Shown: one piece after another, positions 39,806 through 47,483 of the stretch | Layout of the letters: every line of letters begins with the position of its first letter | How positions within the stretch are numbered: position 1 is the first letter of the stretch | DNA from: Natribacillus halophilus | GTDB lineage: Bacteria > Bacillota > Bacilli > Bacillales > Marinococcaceae | Direction of reading: 5' to 3' | NCBI RefSeq assembly: GCF_900100185.1 | Contig: NZ_FNEN01000003.1 | Span: forward strand, 255,639-319,638 | Length of the DNA stretch: 64,000 bases | Notes under the pieces: generated by a model | Seen by the model: only the letters and a program-made list of their open reading frames with translations | Databases searched by the model: none | What the model was told of the DNA's origin: nothing | Made by a program: the position numbers and the translations under genes

Positions 39806-40184
39806 AAACGAGAACTCCTTCGTTCATAATCTTATGTTCGAAGGTTGAGGATAGCCTGGCTCTTTCGTTGAATTCTTGGGTGGTATACAATAATAAGTCA
39901 ATGGGAACAGATATATCTTCGGCAATAGAATATCTTATACTGCGAAGCGTTTCTATTTTTCTCTCCTGCAATTGGTCGATTATAATACAAAGGTCTAAAT
40001 CACTTTCTTTATCTGCATGACCATGAACAAAGGACCCAAACAAAAAAATTCTATCGGGACTTACCCTTTCGTTCACCGCCTCAATCGCTTTTTCCAACTC
40101 ATTTAGTTCTAACTTTTCTTTATTCCGTTCGATCATTTTTATCACCGTTTGGGAATATGTTTTGCGATAACCATTCATTGCCAT
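39795..40184 (-). CDS. MNT-type nucleotidyltransferase, probable antitoxin
   Basis: 129 residues. The motif FLFGSFVHGHADKESDLDLC (about 47-66) is the GS...DxD catalytic signature of minimal nucleotidyltransferases. It precedes and overlaps the HEPN gene, the order usual for the MntA-HepT module. In that system it inactivates HepT by adding AMP. No promoter was identified with confidence. Confidence 0.85.
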   Translation of the reverse strand: MAMNGYRKTYSQTVIKMIERNKEKLELNELEKAIEAVNERVSPDRIFLFGSFVHGHADKESDLDLCIIIDQLQERKIETLRSIRYSIAEDISVPIDLLLYTTQEFNERARLSSTFEHKIMNEGVLVYES

Positions 40185-40359
40185 TATAGCACATTATATG
40201 TTAATTGTGCGTCTCCTTTTAATGTTCAAACTGGCCCAAATCTCGGTATGTCGCTTGGTCTTCTTTACAGGTGTGATCATTTCATTCGTGCTATACTACT
40301 ATCATGGTGATTTAAACCATAATTGAGGACTTAACGACCCTCGTTCCCACCCACACAAA

Positions 40360-40397
40360 GCTGCATTCGGCTATGTTTATCGTGAACCGAATGCAGC
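40360..40397 (-). terminator. Terminator of the FAD/Rieske gene
   Basis: GCTGCATTCGG and CCGAATGCAGC form an 11-bp stem on the minus strand followed by TTTGTGTG. The rest of 40185-40419 holds nothing I can name. Confidence 0.65.
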
Positions 40398-40419
40398 CAT
40401 TTTCTCTCAGCCAGTCGCT

Positions 40420-41991
40420 CTAGTATCCACCCCTATCGCCCATAAAGCTTTCGATCATTTTGTACTCTTCTTTTTGTAACGGCTTTTCTGCAGGGCCTTC
40501 GATCACCTCACCGGTGTAGGAAAATCTCGATCCGTGACAAGGGCAGTCCCATGTTCGATCTCCATCATTCCAGTTCACCTCACACCCGACATGCGTACAG
40601 GTCGTATCGACGACGTGCAGGTCTCCGTCTTTATCCCGGTAAGCCCCTTTGCGCTTCCCGTCAACCCTCACGACAGCCCCTTCATCCTTGGCCAGACTGT
40701 TCATTTCCTTGTTTGATGTCTCGGATTTTCCGGAGACCAGGTGCTTGGCGACATCATAGTTTTCCTTGAGAAAATGTTTCAGGCTTGGATCCGCGTAAAA
40801 CCGCGAGGGCGCAAACAATGACTCGTAACGATTTTCATTCCCAAGCACCATATCCTTGAGCAACAGCGCGGCAGCCGTGCCGTTGGTCATCCCCCATTTT
40901 CGATACCCGGACGCGACGAGAATGTTTTGCTCAGAAGAGCCGGAAGTCAAATGCCCGATATAGGGGAGTTTATCAATGGTCGTAAGATCCTGTGTCGACC
41001 AGCGGGACATGATCCGGTCAATACCGAGGACATCCTCACCAAAAGATTCCAGTGCCTGGTAGTGCTCAAGCGTGTTGACGCCTTGTCCCGTTTTGTGACC
41101 TTCGCCACCGATCAGAATCATGTTTTCGCCATTAATGACCGTCGAACGCAATGAACGGGTCGGCTCGTCAACACTAATATACATTCCGCCCGGATATGGC
41201 TCCTTCGGCTTTGCTGCTACCACATAGGAACGTTCCGCATGCATTCTTGTAAAATAAAAGCCCGTCCCTTCATAAAAAGGAAAATGCGAACAGGAAAGAA
41301 TATGATTTGCGATGACGCGAGGGCCATCGCGGGTGATGACTTCCGGTTTCTCGCCCTTTTCCACATGGACAGCCGTCGTATTCTCGAAAATAAGACCGCC
41401 TTTATCGACGATGGCGTCGACGAGCGGCGCCAGATATTTGAGCGGATGGAACTGCGCCTGATTTTTCATCATAAGCGCATTTTTAATATCGATATTAAAA
41501 GGGATTTCATCAGTAAGCTCCCCATCAATGCTTAATTTTTCATAAGCTTCTGCTTCCTTCTCCAGTTTCCGTTTGTATTTATGGGTGGTGGCAAAAATAT
41601 ACGCATCTTGCTGCTGGAAACCACAGTCGATGTCATGTTTGTCGATGGTATTGCGGATAAAATCCATCGCTTCCATATTCGCTTCATAGTAAAGCCGTGC
41701 GTTCGTTTGCCCCAAATGTTGGATAAACTCGTCATAAATCAGTCCATGCTGAGCCGTCACTTTTGCCGTCGTATGACCCGTTGTGCCCCCGAGCAATTTC
41801 CCTGCTTCCACTAACGCGACTTTGACCCCTTCCTGAACGAGGAGATAAGCAGCCGTAATGCCGGTGATCCCCCCGCCGACAATGACAACGTCTGTTTGCA
41901 AGTCGTCTTCCAAAGGCTTGAAATCGGGTAAATCCACGGATTGTTGCCAGGCGGTTTCCGCGAATTTATCTTCCGTATGCTGATCTGCCAT
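40420..41991 (-). CDS. FAD-dependent oxidoreductase with C-terminal Rieske domain
   Basis: 523 residues from the ATG at 41991 (MADQHTEDKF), which has AAGGAGC upstream; the frame extends to 42009 but would contain that site. The N-terminal DAO-type FAD fold has DVVIVGGGITGITAAYLL (about 38-55). The last ~100 residues are a Rieske domain with the ligands CTHVGCEV and CPCHGSRF, so one protein joins a flavin and a 2Fe-2S centre. Relatives in Bacillus (YhfW) have no assigned substrate. It seems to be a single-gene unit. Confidence 0.88.
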   Translation of the reverse strand: MADQHTEDKFAETAWQQSVDLPDFKPLEDDLQTDVVIVGGGITGITAAYLLVQEGVKVALVEAGKLLGGTTGHTTAKVTAQHGLIYDEFIQHLGQTNARLYYEANMEAMDFIRNTIDKHDIDCGFQQQDAYIFATTHKYKRKLEKEAEAYEKLSIDGELTDEIPFNIDIKNALMMKNQAQFHPLKYLAPLVDAIVDKGGLIFENTTAVHVEKGEKPEVITRDGPRVIANHILSCSHFPFYEGTGFYFTRMHAERSYVVAAKPKEPYPGGMYISVDEPTRSLRSTVINGENMILIGGEGHKTGQGVNTLEHYQALESFGEDVLGIDRIMSRWSTQDLTTIDKLPYIGHLTSGSSEQNILVASGYRKWGMTNGTAAALLLKDMVLGNENRYESLFAPSRFYADPSLKHFLKENYDVAKHLVSGKSETSNKEMNSLAKDEGAVVRVDGKRKGAYRDKDGDLHVVDTTCTHVGCEVNWNDGDRTWDCPCHGSRFSYTGEVIEGPAEKPLQKEEYKMIESFMGDRGGY

Positions 41992-42071
41992 TTTAGACCG
42001 CTCCTTCATTAACGTATGATTGTATCAGTATTTGCAATCTACATTAATGTATACGGTTATGTAGTCGATCC

Positions 42072-42106
42072 AAAAAAATAGACGAACGGACATCGTACCC
42101 GTTCGC
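42072..42106 (-). terminator. Terminator of the thiamine-binding family gene
   Basis: GAACGG and CCGTTC pair on the minus strand, then GTCTATTTTTTT. Confidence 0.75.
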
Positions 42107-42115
42107 CTTCCGCGC

Positions 42116-42427
42116 CTAGTTTTTAAACTTGTCGACGCGAGCTTTTTTCTCTTCCATCGTATGGCCTTCGCCATCCCGTCGGTCATCGATGCGAATATCA
42201 GTGGAAATTCTTGTCCAGCCGCGCTCCACGGGTACTTTGTGAAGCGCTTGAATGACGCTAAATAAATCATCAATGTCGCCTTCGATGACTGTGCTCATCG
42301 GGGTTAGCTCGTAACGCACTTTATCCTTGTGCTTCTCCAGCTCTTCGTGTATGGCTGCGACTTCTTCGCCTAAGCTTTGATTTTTTTCTTCCACGATGGG
42401 AACGATCGATATATCGGCCATAGCCAT
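42116..42427 (-). CDS. MTH1187/YkoF-type thiamine-binding family protein
   Basis: 103 residues with ADISIVPI at the start, VRYELTPMSTVIEGDIDDLF in the middle, and RISTDIRIDDR near the end, matching the MTH1187 (DUF77, PF01910) family. Structural members bind thiamine or related small molecules as tetramers; the cell role is unclear. It lies between an SDR gene and the Rieske oxidoreductase. Confidence 0.8.
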   Translation of the reverse strand: MAMADISIVPIVEEKNQSLGEEVAAIHEELEKHKDKVRYELTPMSTVIEGDIDDLFSVIQALHKVPVERGWTRISTDIRIDDRRDGEGHTMEEKKARVDKFKN

Positions 42428-42506
42428 AATCGGAAACCTCCTTTGTTATTTCTTGTGCTATAGATTGCGTTTCCCTTTCAATCATGAATGCAAACATATA
42501 AAAGAA

Positions 42507-43298
42507 TCATCTCATCACACTCCCGCCGGAGATTTTCACGCTTTCGCCGACGATATTCCTCGCGGCATCCGTAAGCAAAAAGGCAATGGTGTTCGCCACT
42601 TCTTCAGGCTCCGTAATGCGCCCGGAAGGTAATCCTGCTTTCACATCCTCCATTTGCTCATCAAAGGGGCGATTATTCCGGGAGGCTTTTCGTTGAATCG
42701 CCTGCCTGCCCATCTCTGTGTTTACAAATCCGGGAGAAACCGCGTTAACGCGAATGCCTTGCTCGATTGCTTCAACTGCGAACGACTGGGTGAAGCCAAT
42801 CAGCGCAAATTTACTGCCCGCGTATGACGTATTGGCAAATGTTCCCCGCAACCCTGACAGGGAAGAAACATTCACGATCGCTCCCCGCTCGTTTTCGATC
42901 ATCTTTTTGTATACCTGTTTACTCAGCATCACCGCCGAATAATAATTTAAATCCATAAGTTCCTCGAGAAAGCTCTCGTCCATCTCTTCTACTTTCATAT
43001 TTCCAGCAACCCCTGCCGAATTAACCAGTCCGGAGATAAAGCCGAGCTTGTCCGTCGCCGCTTCCACAAGCGCGCGACGAGCCTCATCTGAAGTGATATC
43101 CGTAGGGTGCACGCAGATTTTATCTGTGACTTCTTCCATTTCTTTGCGTAAATCAGCGAGCTTGTTCTCATTTCTTCCCGTAATCGTTACTGAAGCTCCC
43201 ATCGACGCGATTACTTTTGCCGTTTCGTAACCGATCCCGCCGGTGGCACCTGTAATGAGCACATGTTCATTTTGCAAAGCTGTTTCTGAAAAAATCAT
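42507..43298 (-). CDS. Short-chain dehydrogenase/reductase
   Basis: 263 residues from the ATG at 43298. The Rossmann motif LITGATGGIGYETAKVIAS (about 15), NSAGVAG (about 92), and the catalytic SYAGSK (about 157) place it in the classical SDR family, close to 3-oxoacyl-ACP reductases. The start overlaps the stop of the rRNA methyltransferase gene by 4 bp (ATGA), with GGGAGG upstream, so the two are probably co-translated. The substrate cannot be told. Confidence 0.87.
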   Translation of the reverse strand: MIFSETALQNEHVLITGATGGIGYETAKVIASMGASVTITGRNENKLADLRKEMEEVTDKICVHPTDITSDEARRALVEAATDKLGFISGLVNSAGVAGNMKVEEMDESFLEELMDLNYYSAVMLSKQVYKKMIENERGAIVNVSSLSGLRGTFANTSYAGSKFALIGFTQSFAVEAIEQGIRVNAVSPGFVNTEMGRQAIQRKASRNNRPFDEQMEDVKAGLPSGRITEPEEVANTIAFLLTDAARNIVGESVKISGGSVMR

Positions 43299-44053
43299 CT
43301 TTGTTCCTCCCTCTGATTCAGCCATCCGTACATCAATACGCCCGCGGCGACCGCCACGTTTAACGATTCTGTTTTACCGAAAATGGGGATCGAGACGGTT
43401 TGGTCGGTTATATTCGCTAACTCCGAGGAGAGGCCTTGCGCCTCATTGCCGAGCAGCAAAGCGTATGCCTGCCGGGGCTGAACGTCCTGATAAGAACATT
43501 CAGCATGGGCAGCAGTGCTATAGACTGGTATTCCTTTTTCCTGCAAGGAAAAAACGATCGTTTTCAAGTTACCCGCTACAACCGGAATATGAAACAGGGC
43601 GCCTTGCGTAGCCCGTATCACCTTGTCGTTGTAAAGGTCCACAGTATCTTCACTCACATAGATCCCGGCCATGCCAGCCGCTTCCGCAGTGCGAATGATC
43701 GTACCGACATTGCCGGGATCGCTTAATCCATCGAGCAGTAAAACGTCCCCCTCTATCATCGGCGTATCCGTCGGCATCTTACAAACGGCTAACCACCCTT
43801 GTGGCGTTTGCGTCTCGGAGAGTGTCGTGAACACCGAGGCCTCTACTTCCACGACACGGTGCTCCCCGATGTCAAAAGGAAGTAGCGGAGCCTCTTCACT
43901 TTTGACGAGCATGTCAATGCCGACATCGGCGGCTAGCGCCTCTTCGATTAAGTGAACACCTTCGATCAGAAAGCGGCTTTCCCTGAGCCGGTATTTCTTT
44001 TGCTGCAGTTTTTTTATGTTTTTTATCAAGGCATTATTTCTCGAAGTAATCAC
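43295..44053 (-). CDS. TrmH/SpoU family RNA 2'-O-methyltransferase
   Basis: 252 residues. The N-terminal substrate-binding domain starts ITSRNNALIKNIKKLQQKKY; the SPOUT domain has LLDGLSDPGNVGTIIRTAEA (about 127), ALLLGNEAQGLSSEL (about 207) and SIPIFGKTESLNVAVAAGVL (about 226). It corresponds to B. subtilis YsgA, next to sspI in the same way. The target is probably 23S rRNA; the site is not known from sequence. The start is a GTG. Confidence 0.9.
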   Translation of the reverse strand: MITSRNNALIKNIKKLQQKKYRLRESRFLIEGVHLIEEALAADVGIDMLVKSEEAPLLPFDIGEHRVVEVEASVFTTLSETQTPQGWLAVCKMPTDTPMIEGDVLLLDGLSDPGNVGTIIRTAEAAGMAGIYVSEDTVDLYNDKVIRATQGALFHIPVVAGNLKTIVFSLQEKGIPVYSTAAHAECSYQDVQPRQAYALLLGNEAQGLSSELANITDQTVSIPIFGKTESLNVAVAAGVLMYGWLNQREEQR

Positions 44054-44079
44054 GTCACTGATCCCTCATTTAAATGGTA

Positions 44080-44110
44080 TGTATAAAAGAGAATAGCATT
44101 TCTCAACCTA
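44080..44110 (+). promoter_or_regulatory. Candidate sigma-G promoter of sspI
   Basis: TGTATA (44080-44085) and CAACCTA (44104-44110) are 18 bp apart, near the forespore sigma-G consensus TGNATA / CATACTA. sspI is a forespore gene in B. subtilis. Confidence 0.45.
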
Positions 44111-44143
44111 AAAAAGCGAATGTCATCCATAGGAGGAGTTCAT

Positions 44144-44350
44144 ATGAATTTTAACCTGAGAAATGCGATTCTGGACAACGTATCCGGAAGCGATTCTTCC
44201 CAAATCGAGGCAACGATCGTCGATGCCGTGAATAGCGGCGAGGAAAAAATGTTACCCGGCCTGGGCGTCTTGTTCGAGGTATACTGGAACGAAGTTGACC
44301 AGGAGGAAAAGCAAGAAATCATCGATCAAATTGCACACGGCGTTCAGTGA
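44144..44350 (+). CDS. sspI: Small acid-soluble spore protein SspI
   Basis: 68 residues from the ATG at 44144 (MNFNLRNAILDNVSG) with AGGAGGAG upstream; the frame to 44120 lacks support. The core IVDAVNSGEEKMLPGLGVLF is almost the same as B. subtilis SspI. It is a minor spore core protein made in the forespore. Confidence 0.96.
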   Translation: MNFNLRNAILDNVSGSDSSQIEATIVDAVNSGEEKMLPGLGVLFEVYWNEVDQEEKQEIIDQIAHGVQ

Positions 44351-44361
44351 AGTAAAACTTC

Positions 44362-44398
44362 CATCAGAGGGCGTCTTTTTCTCCCTCTGATGGTTTGT
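44362..44398 (+). terminator. sspI terminator
   Basis: CCATCAGAGGG and CCCTCTGATGG form a perfect 11-bp stem followed by TTTGTTG. Confidence 0.85.
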
Positions 44399-44465
44399 TG
44401 AATTTATCGGGTTGTTAGAGAGCCGGTACTTTTGAAGATGAGAGGTTGCATCAGCGTATCGTCTG

Positions 44466-44640
44466 CGGGACAATGTATAAACCCTCTTTCGGACATTTTT
44501 TTGCCAATCGATCCTGGTTGTGTCCGAATGATCTTCCCATTTGGACAATGTTTGCTGGTCAGCCCCTTCTTTTTGTCCGAATGAGAGTTCTATTCGGACA
44601 GTTTTCACCGATCATCCAGTGGATTTGTCCGTAACACTTA
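44466..44640. repeat. 52-bp tandem repeat array 4 (GGACA/TGTCC type)
   Basis: CGGACA-type half-sites centre at 44492.5, 44544.5 and 44597.5, and TGTCCG half-sites at 44523.5, 44576.5 and 44628.5. The unit is therefore 52-53 bp with inverted half-sites alternately 31 (once 32) and 21 bp apart. It lies between the convergent sspI and VOC genes. The bases between the half-sites are weakly conserved. Confidence 0.85.
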
Positions 44641-44756
44641 ATCGACTCAGTACATTCGTGATTTTCATCTCCACTTTCATCAATTTCCACGGAGTACAAT
44701 ACCATATCTGAATCCTGGCATCTCAATTTTAAATGGAATCTTCTTCATCAAAGAGT

Positions 44757-45137
44757 TCAGTGGACTTGATGGAGTAACCATACATAGCCGAAGGGGTCGA
44801 TAAAAATGGCATTTGAAACACCGTAATCTGGCAAGTCAGTCACCCCTTGCATCTCAATGCAACCGAGGGAGATCGCTTTTGAAAATGTTTCTTTAATGTC
44901 AGTAACCATAACATTAAACGAAATTGTTTTAGGGTCATCTACACTGGGTGCTTTCAACCCAAATTCCGGGTTTTCATCCAACATGTGAAAACGCACGCCG
45001 TATAGGGTGAAAATAACTTCATTTTCCCCTTTCGGAAAATCTGTAACCTCAACACGCTCGATCTCAAATATCTTTTCGTATAACTCCAACGCTCGCAAGC
45101 TGTCTGTTGCAATCATATTAATTTCTACTCCAACCAT
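44757..45137 (-). CDS. VOC (glyoxalase/bleomycin resistance fold) family protein
   Basis: 126 residues with two beta-alpha-beta-beta-beta modules: VEINMIATDSLRALELYEKI at the start, ISFNVMVTDIKETFSKAISL in the middle, and IFIDPFGYVWLLHQ at the end. It is close to PhnB-like proteins. The substrate is unknown. It is next to a decayed-looking stretch (45138-45305). Confidence 0.8.
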   Translation of the reverse strand: MVGVEINMIATDSLRALELYEKIFEIERVEVTDFPKGENEVIFTLYGVRFHMLDENPEFGLKAPSVDDPKTISFNVMVTDIKETFSKAISLGCIEMQGVTDLPDYGVSNAIFIDPFGYVWLLHQVH

Positions 45138-45305
45138 TATTAAACACCTTCCACCTTAACTTTTGTAATTGTAACATAGTCACCATCGACGGATTAATTT
45201 TCTCGAGCACTTCGCGCCCCGATCGAACAGCTTCATCCATGTTTGCAGTGAAGGCAGCAATGAGCACATCGTCTTCTAAATGAGGGAAAGCGATGTGTCC
45301 AAAAT
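45138..45305 (-). pseudogene. Possible gene remnant, unidentified
   Basis: On the minus strand, directly after a TAA, an open stretch reads NFGHIAFPHLEDDVLIAAFT and goes on with ANMDEAVRSGREVLEKINPS. It has a protein-like composition but no start codon and no ribosome binding site, and its upstream part is closed by stops. I cannot name the family. It could be a decayed 3' end of a gene or chance. Confidence 0.3.
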
Positions 45306-45354
45306 TTTACGAAATATTTCGCCGTGCGCCACTCGTAATCGGAACAACTCTTTT

Positions 45355-45711
45355 TTACTTGGTTAAATTAAAGCTTTGCTCAATTAAGTTATAAATTTCT
45401 TCTTCTGGCTCGGTGCGATCTAAAACAAGTGAAAGCCAATGTTCCTTGTCCATATGATACCCAGGTAGAATATTTTTTCCGTTTCTTAAGCCTCCGATTA
45501 ATTCTGGAGGACATTTTAAATTCAGAATATCTATTTCTTCATTCCCATCCAATCCTAACTTTTCTGGGAGTACATTCATCACAAGACCATACCATTTTCG
45601 GTTGGATGTATGTCTCAAAGCAGCAAAGTTTGGAAATTGCTTAAACGGATAATCAGGTAATGTGCCGTAAGTTTCTTTGACGTGCTTGAAGATGTCTTCT
45701 CTAGTTAACAT
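45355..45711 (-). CDS. MmcQ/YjbR family protein
   Basis: 118 residues from the ATG at 45711 (MLTREDIFKHVKETYGTLPD) with GGAGG 11 bases upstream. The frame is open to 45789, but that would cover the terminator of the upstream peptidase gene. KWYGLVMNVLPEKLG and GYHMDKEHWLSLVLD match the YjbR fold, which resembles a cyto-DNA-binding domain. The function is not known. Confidence 0.82.
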   Translation of the reverse strand: MLTREDIFKHVKETYGTLPDYPFKQFPNFAALRHTSNRKWYGLVMNVLPEKLGLDGNEEIDILNLKCPPELIGGLRNGKNILPGYHMDKEHWLSLVLDRTEPEEEIYNLIEQSFNLTK

Positions 45712-45749
45712 ACTGAATAATTCCTCCGCACAGGCCGCATTTGCAGTCG

Positions 45750-45785
45750 AAAACGTCCCCGCTGCCAGGCATTCGGGGACGTTTT
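45750..45785 (-). terminator. Terminator of the M42 peptidase gene
   Basis: AAAACGTCCCCG and CGGGGACGTTTT form a perfect 12-bp stem just after the stop codon at 45795. Confidence 0.8.
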
Positions 45786-45794
45786 GCAAGTCTA

Positions 45795-46880
45795 TTATTG
45801 CTCAATGATTTTTTCCACCGTGTCGGCATCCAGCTTTTCAATAACCGCCACGATCAAATCGACGGCATGCTCGAAATCATCGCGATGTAAAATACCGGCA
45901 CTCGTATGAATGTAACGAGTTGCTATATTAATTGAAAGAGCAGGGACACCATCCGCGGTTAATTGAATGGCGCCTCCGTCTGTCCCGCCGGCAGCCATCG
46001 CGTCAAACTGATACGGAATGCCAATCTCCTCGGCTGTGTTCACGACGAAATCGCGCAACCCTTTGTGGGAAATCAGCGAAGCATCATAAACGAGGATTTG
46101 CGGGCCATGGCCGGCGTCCGCCCTAGCCTCGTCTTTGCTAATCCCGGGTGTATCACCGGCAATGCCAACGTCAACAGAGAGGCCAATATCCGGTTTTATC
46201 GCGTGCGCTGATGTGCGCGCCCCTCTTAAACCAACTTCTTCCTGCACCGTCCCTACACCGTAAACGACATTCGGATGGTCTTTTCCCTCCAACTTTCTCA
46301 ACACTTCGATGGCTATCGCGCACCCGATCCGATTATCCCAGGCTTTCGCCATCATAAACTTTTCATTTTTCATGACGTCAAAATCACACACGGGCACGAT
46401 GGAATCCCCCGGACGAACGCCAAAGCTTTCTGCCTCTTCTTTGTCGTTTGCCCCGATGTCGATGAACATCTCTTTCTTTTCAACCAGCTTTTTACGCTGC
46501 TCGGCAGAGAGGACATGGGGCGGTTTGGAACCGATCACGCCAATGATGTTGCCCTCTTTAGTGAGCACATTCACGCGTTGCGCGAGCATGACTTGTTCCC
46601 ACCAGCCACCAAGTGTTTGAAACTTCAAAAAACCTTCGTCATCGATTTGTGTTACCATAAACCCTACTTCATCAAGGTGGCCGGCGACCATGACTTTCGG
46701 CCCACCCTCTTTACCGGTTTTTTTCGCAATGAGGCTACCAAGATTGTCGGTGGAGACTTCGGTTGCGAACGGGGAGATGTACTTTTCCATCACCTCGCGC
46801 GGTTCCCGTTCATTCCCGGGCACACCGTTCGCGTCTGTCAATGCCTTTAACATCGTTTGTGTTGGATCCAATTGTGTCAC
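45795..46880 (-). CDS. M42 family metallopeptidase (aminopeptidase)
   Basis: 361 residues. [16 protein letters not shown] (about 65), [16 protein letters not shown] (about 178), the catalytic Glu pair in [16 protein letters not shown] (about 210), and [15 protein letters not shown] (about 325) supply the two-metal site of M42 aminopeptidases/glutamyl aminopeptidases. It corresponds to B. subtilis YsdC and has the same neighbour, ysdB. It is cytosolic; members form large tetrahedral complexes. Confidence 0.92.
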   Translation of the reverse strand: MTQLDPTQTMLKALTDANGVPGNEREPREVMEKYISPFATEVSTDNLGSLIAKKTGKEGGPKVMVAGHLDEVGFMVTQIDDEGFLKFQTLGGWWEQVMLAQRVNVLTKEGNIIGVIGSKPPHVLSAEQRKKLVEKKEMFIDIGANDKEEAESFGVRPGDSIVPVCDFDVMKNEKFMMAKAWDNRIGCAIAIEVLRKLEGKDHPNVVYGVGTVQEEVGLRGARTSAHAIKPDIGLSVDVGIAGDTPGISKDEARADAGHGPQILVYDASLISHKGLRDFVVNTAEEIGIPYQFDAMAAGGTDGGAIQLTADGVPALSINIATRYIHTSAGILHRDDFEHAVDLIVAVIEKLDADTVEKIIEQ

Positions 46881-47060
46881 TTTTTTCCTCCTGACCTATG
46901 TAGTCTCAGTTGCAGTATACGCTCATTTTCGCCATTTCACAAACAAGACAGCCTGTTTCCATTGCCGTAAAAGCGGGTAAAGCGCTATAATGAAGTTAAG
47001 GATAAATGTTAAAATGATCGGTCACTCGTCTACGTATAGAAAATGAGGGGGGATGGGAAA

Positions 47061-47450
47061 ATGGCTGCCCTGTTGCTGCAATTGCTCGTGCTGGTCGCCC
47101 TTTTGATTCTTGTATATACAGGCATTCGTTATGTACGTGATCCACTACGAAAGCTGGAAAGCGCGCACCGAAATAATGAATTTTTCATGCATGACGATAT
47201 GGAAAACACCCGCAAAAATTTTTTTCTCACTTATAAAGGCGCGATGTTTGAAGGGGAAAAACACGTCGGATCCACGGAAAACGCATTTGAAGTCATAAAA
47301 ATCTCCATGAGCCCAAAACGAACGGAAAAGCTCGAGGGATTACAATACAATGACTTCATGTTTATCGAAAAAGAAATCAACGACCGCTACCCCCACGCTG
47401 AGGTGGAATGGCAAAGTCCCATCAGGGAACTGATCAAAAAACGAAAGTGA
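47061..47450 (+). CDS. ysdB: Sigma-W pathway protein YsdB
   Basis: 129 residues from the ATG at 47061 with GAGGGGGGA upstream. One N-terminal membrane helix (LLLQLLVLVALLILVYTGI) is followed by a soluble domain with YVRDPLRKLESAH and NFFLTYKGAMFEGEKHVGS, as in YsdB (130 residues in B. subtilis), which is needed for proteolysis of anti-sigma-W RsiW. It is placed next to ysdC as in B. subtilis. Confidence 0.88.
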   Translation: MAALLLQLLVLVALLILVYTGIRYVRDPLRKLESAHRNNEFFMHDDMENTRKNFFLTYKGAMFEGEKHVGSTENAFEVIKISMSPKRTEKLEGLQYNDFMFIEKEINDRYPHAEVEWQSPIRELIKKRK

Positions 47451-47452
47451 AC

Positions 47453-47483
47453 ACCAGCACCCGCACGGGTGCTGGCTTTTAAT
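47453..47483. terminator. Terminator between ysdB and malate synthase gene
   Basis: CCAGCACCCG and CGGGTGCTGG pair around two bases and are followed by CTTTTAATTT. Confidence 0.85.

Noticed and set aside
46990..47042. Sigma-W promoter of ysdB
   Set aside because: A CGTATA fits the -10, but no TGAAAC-like -35 lies at the right distance, so I do not call it.
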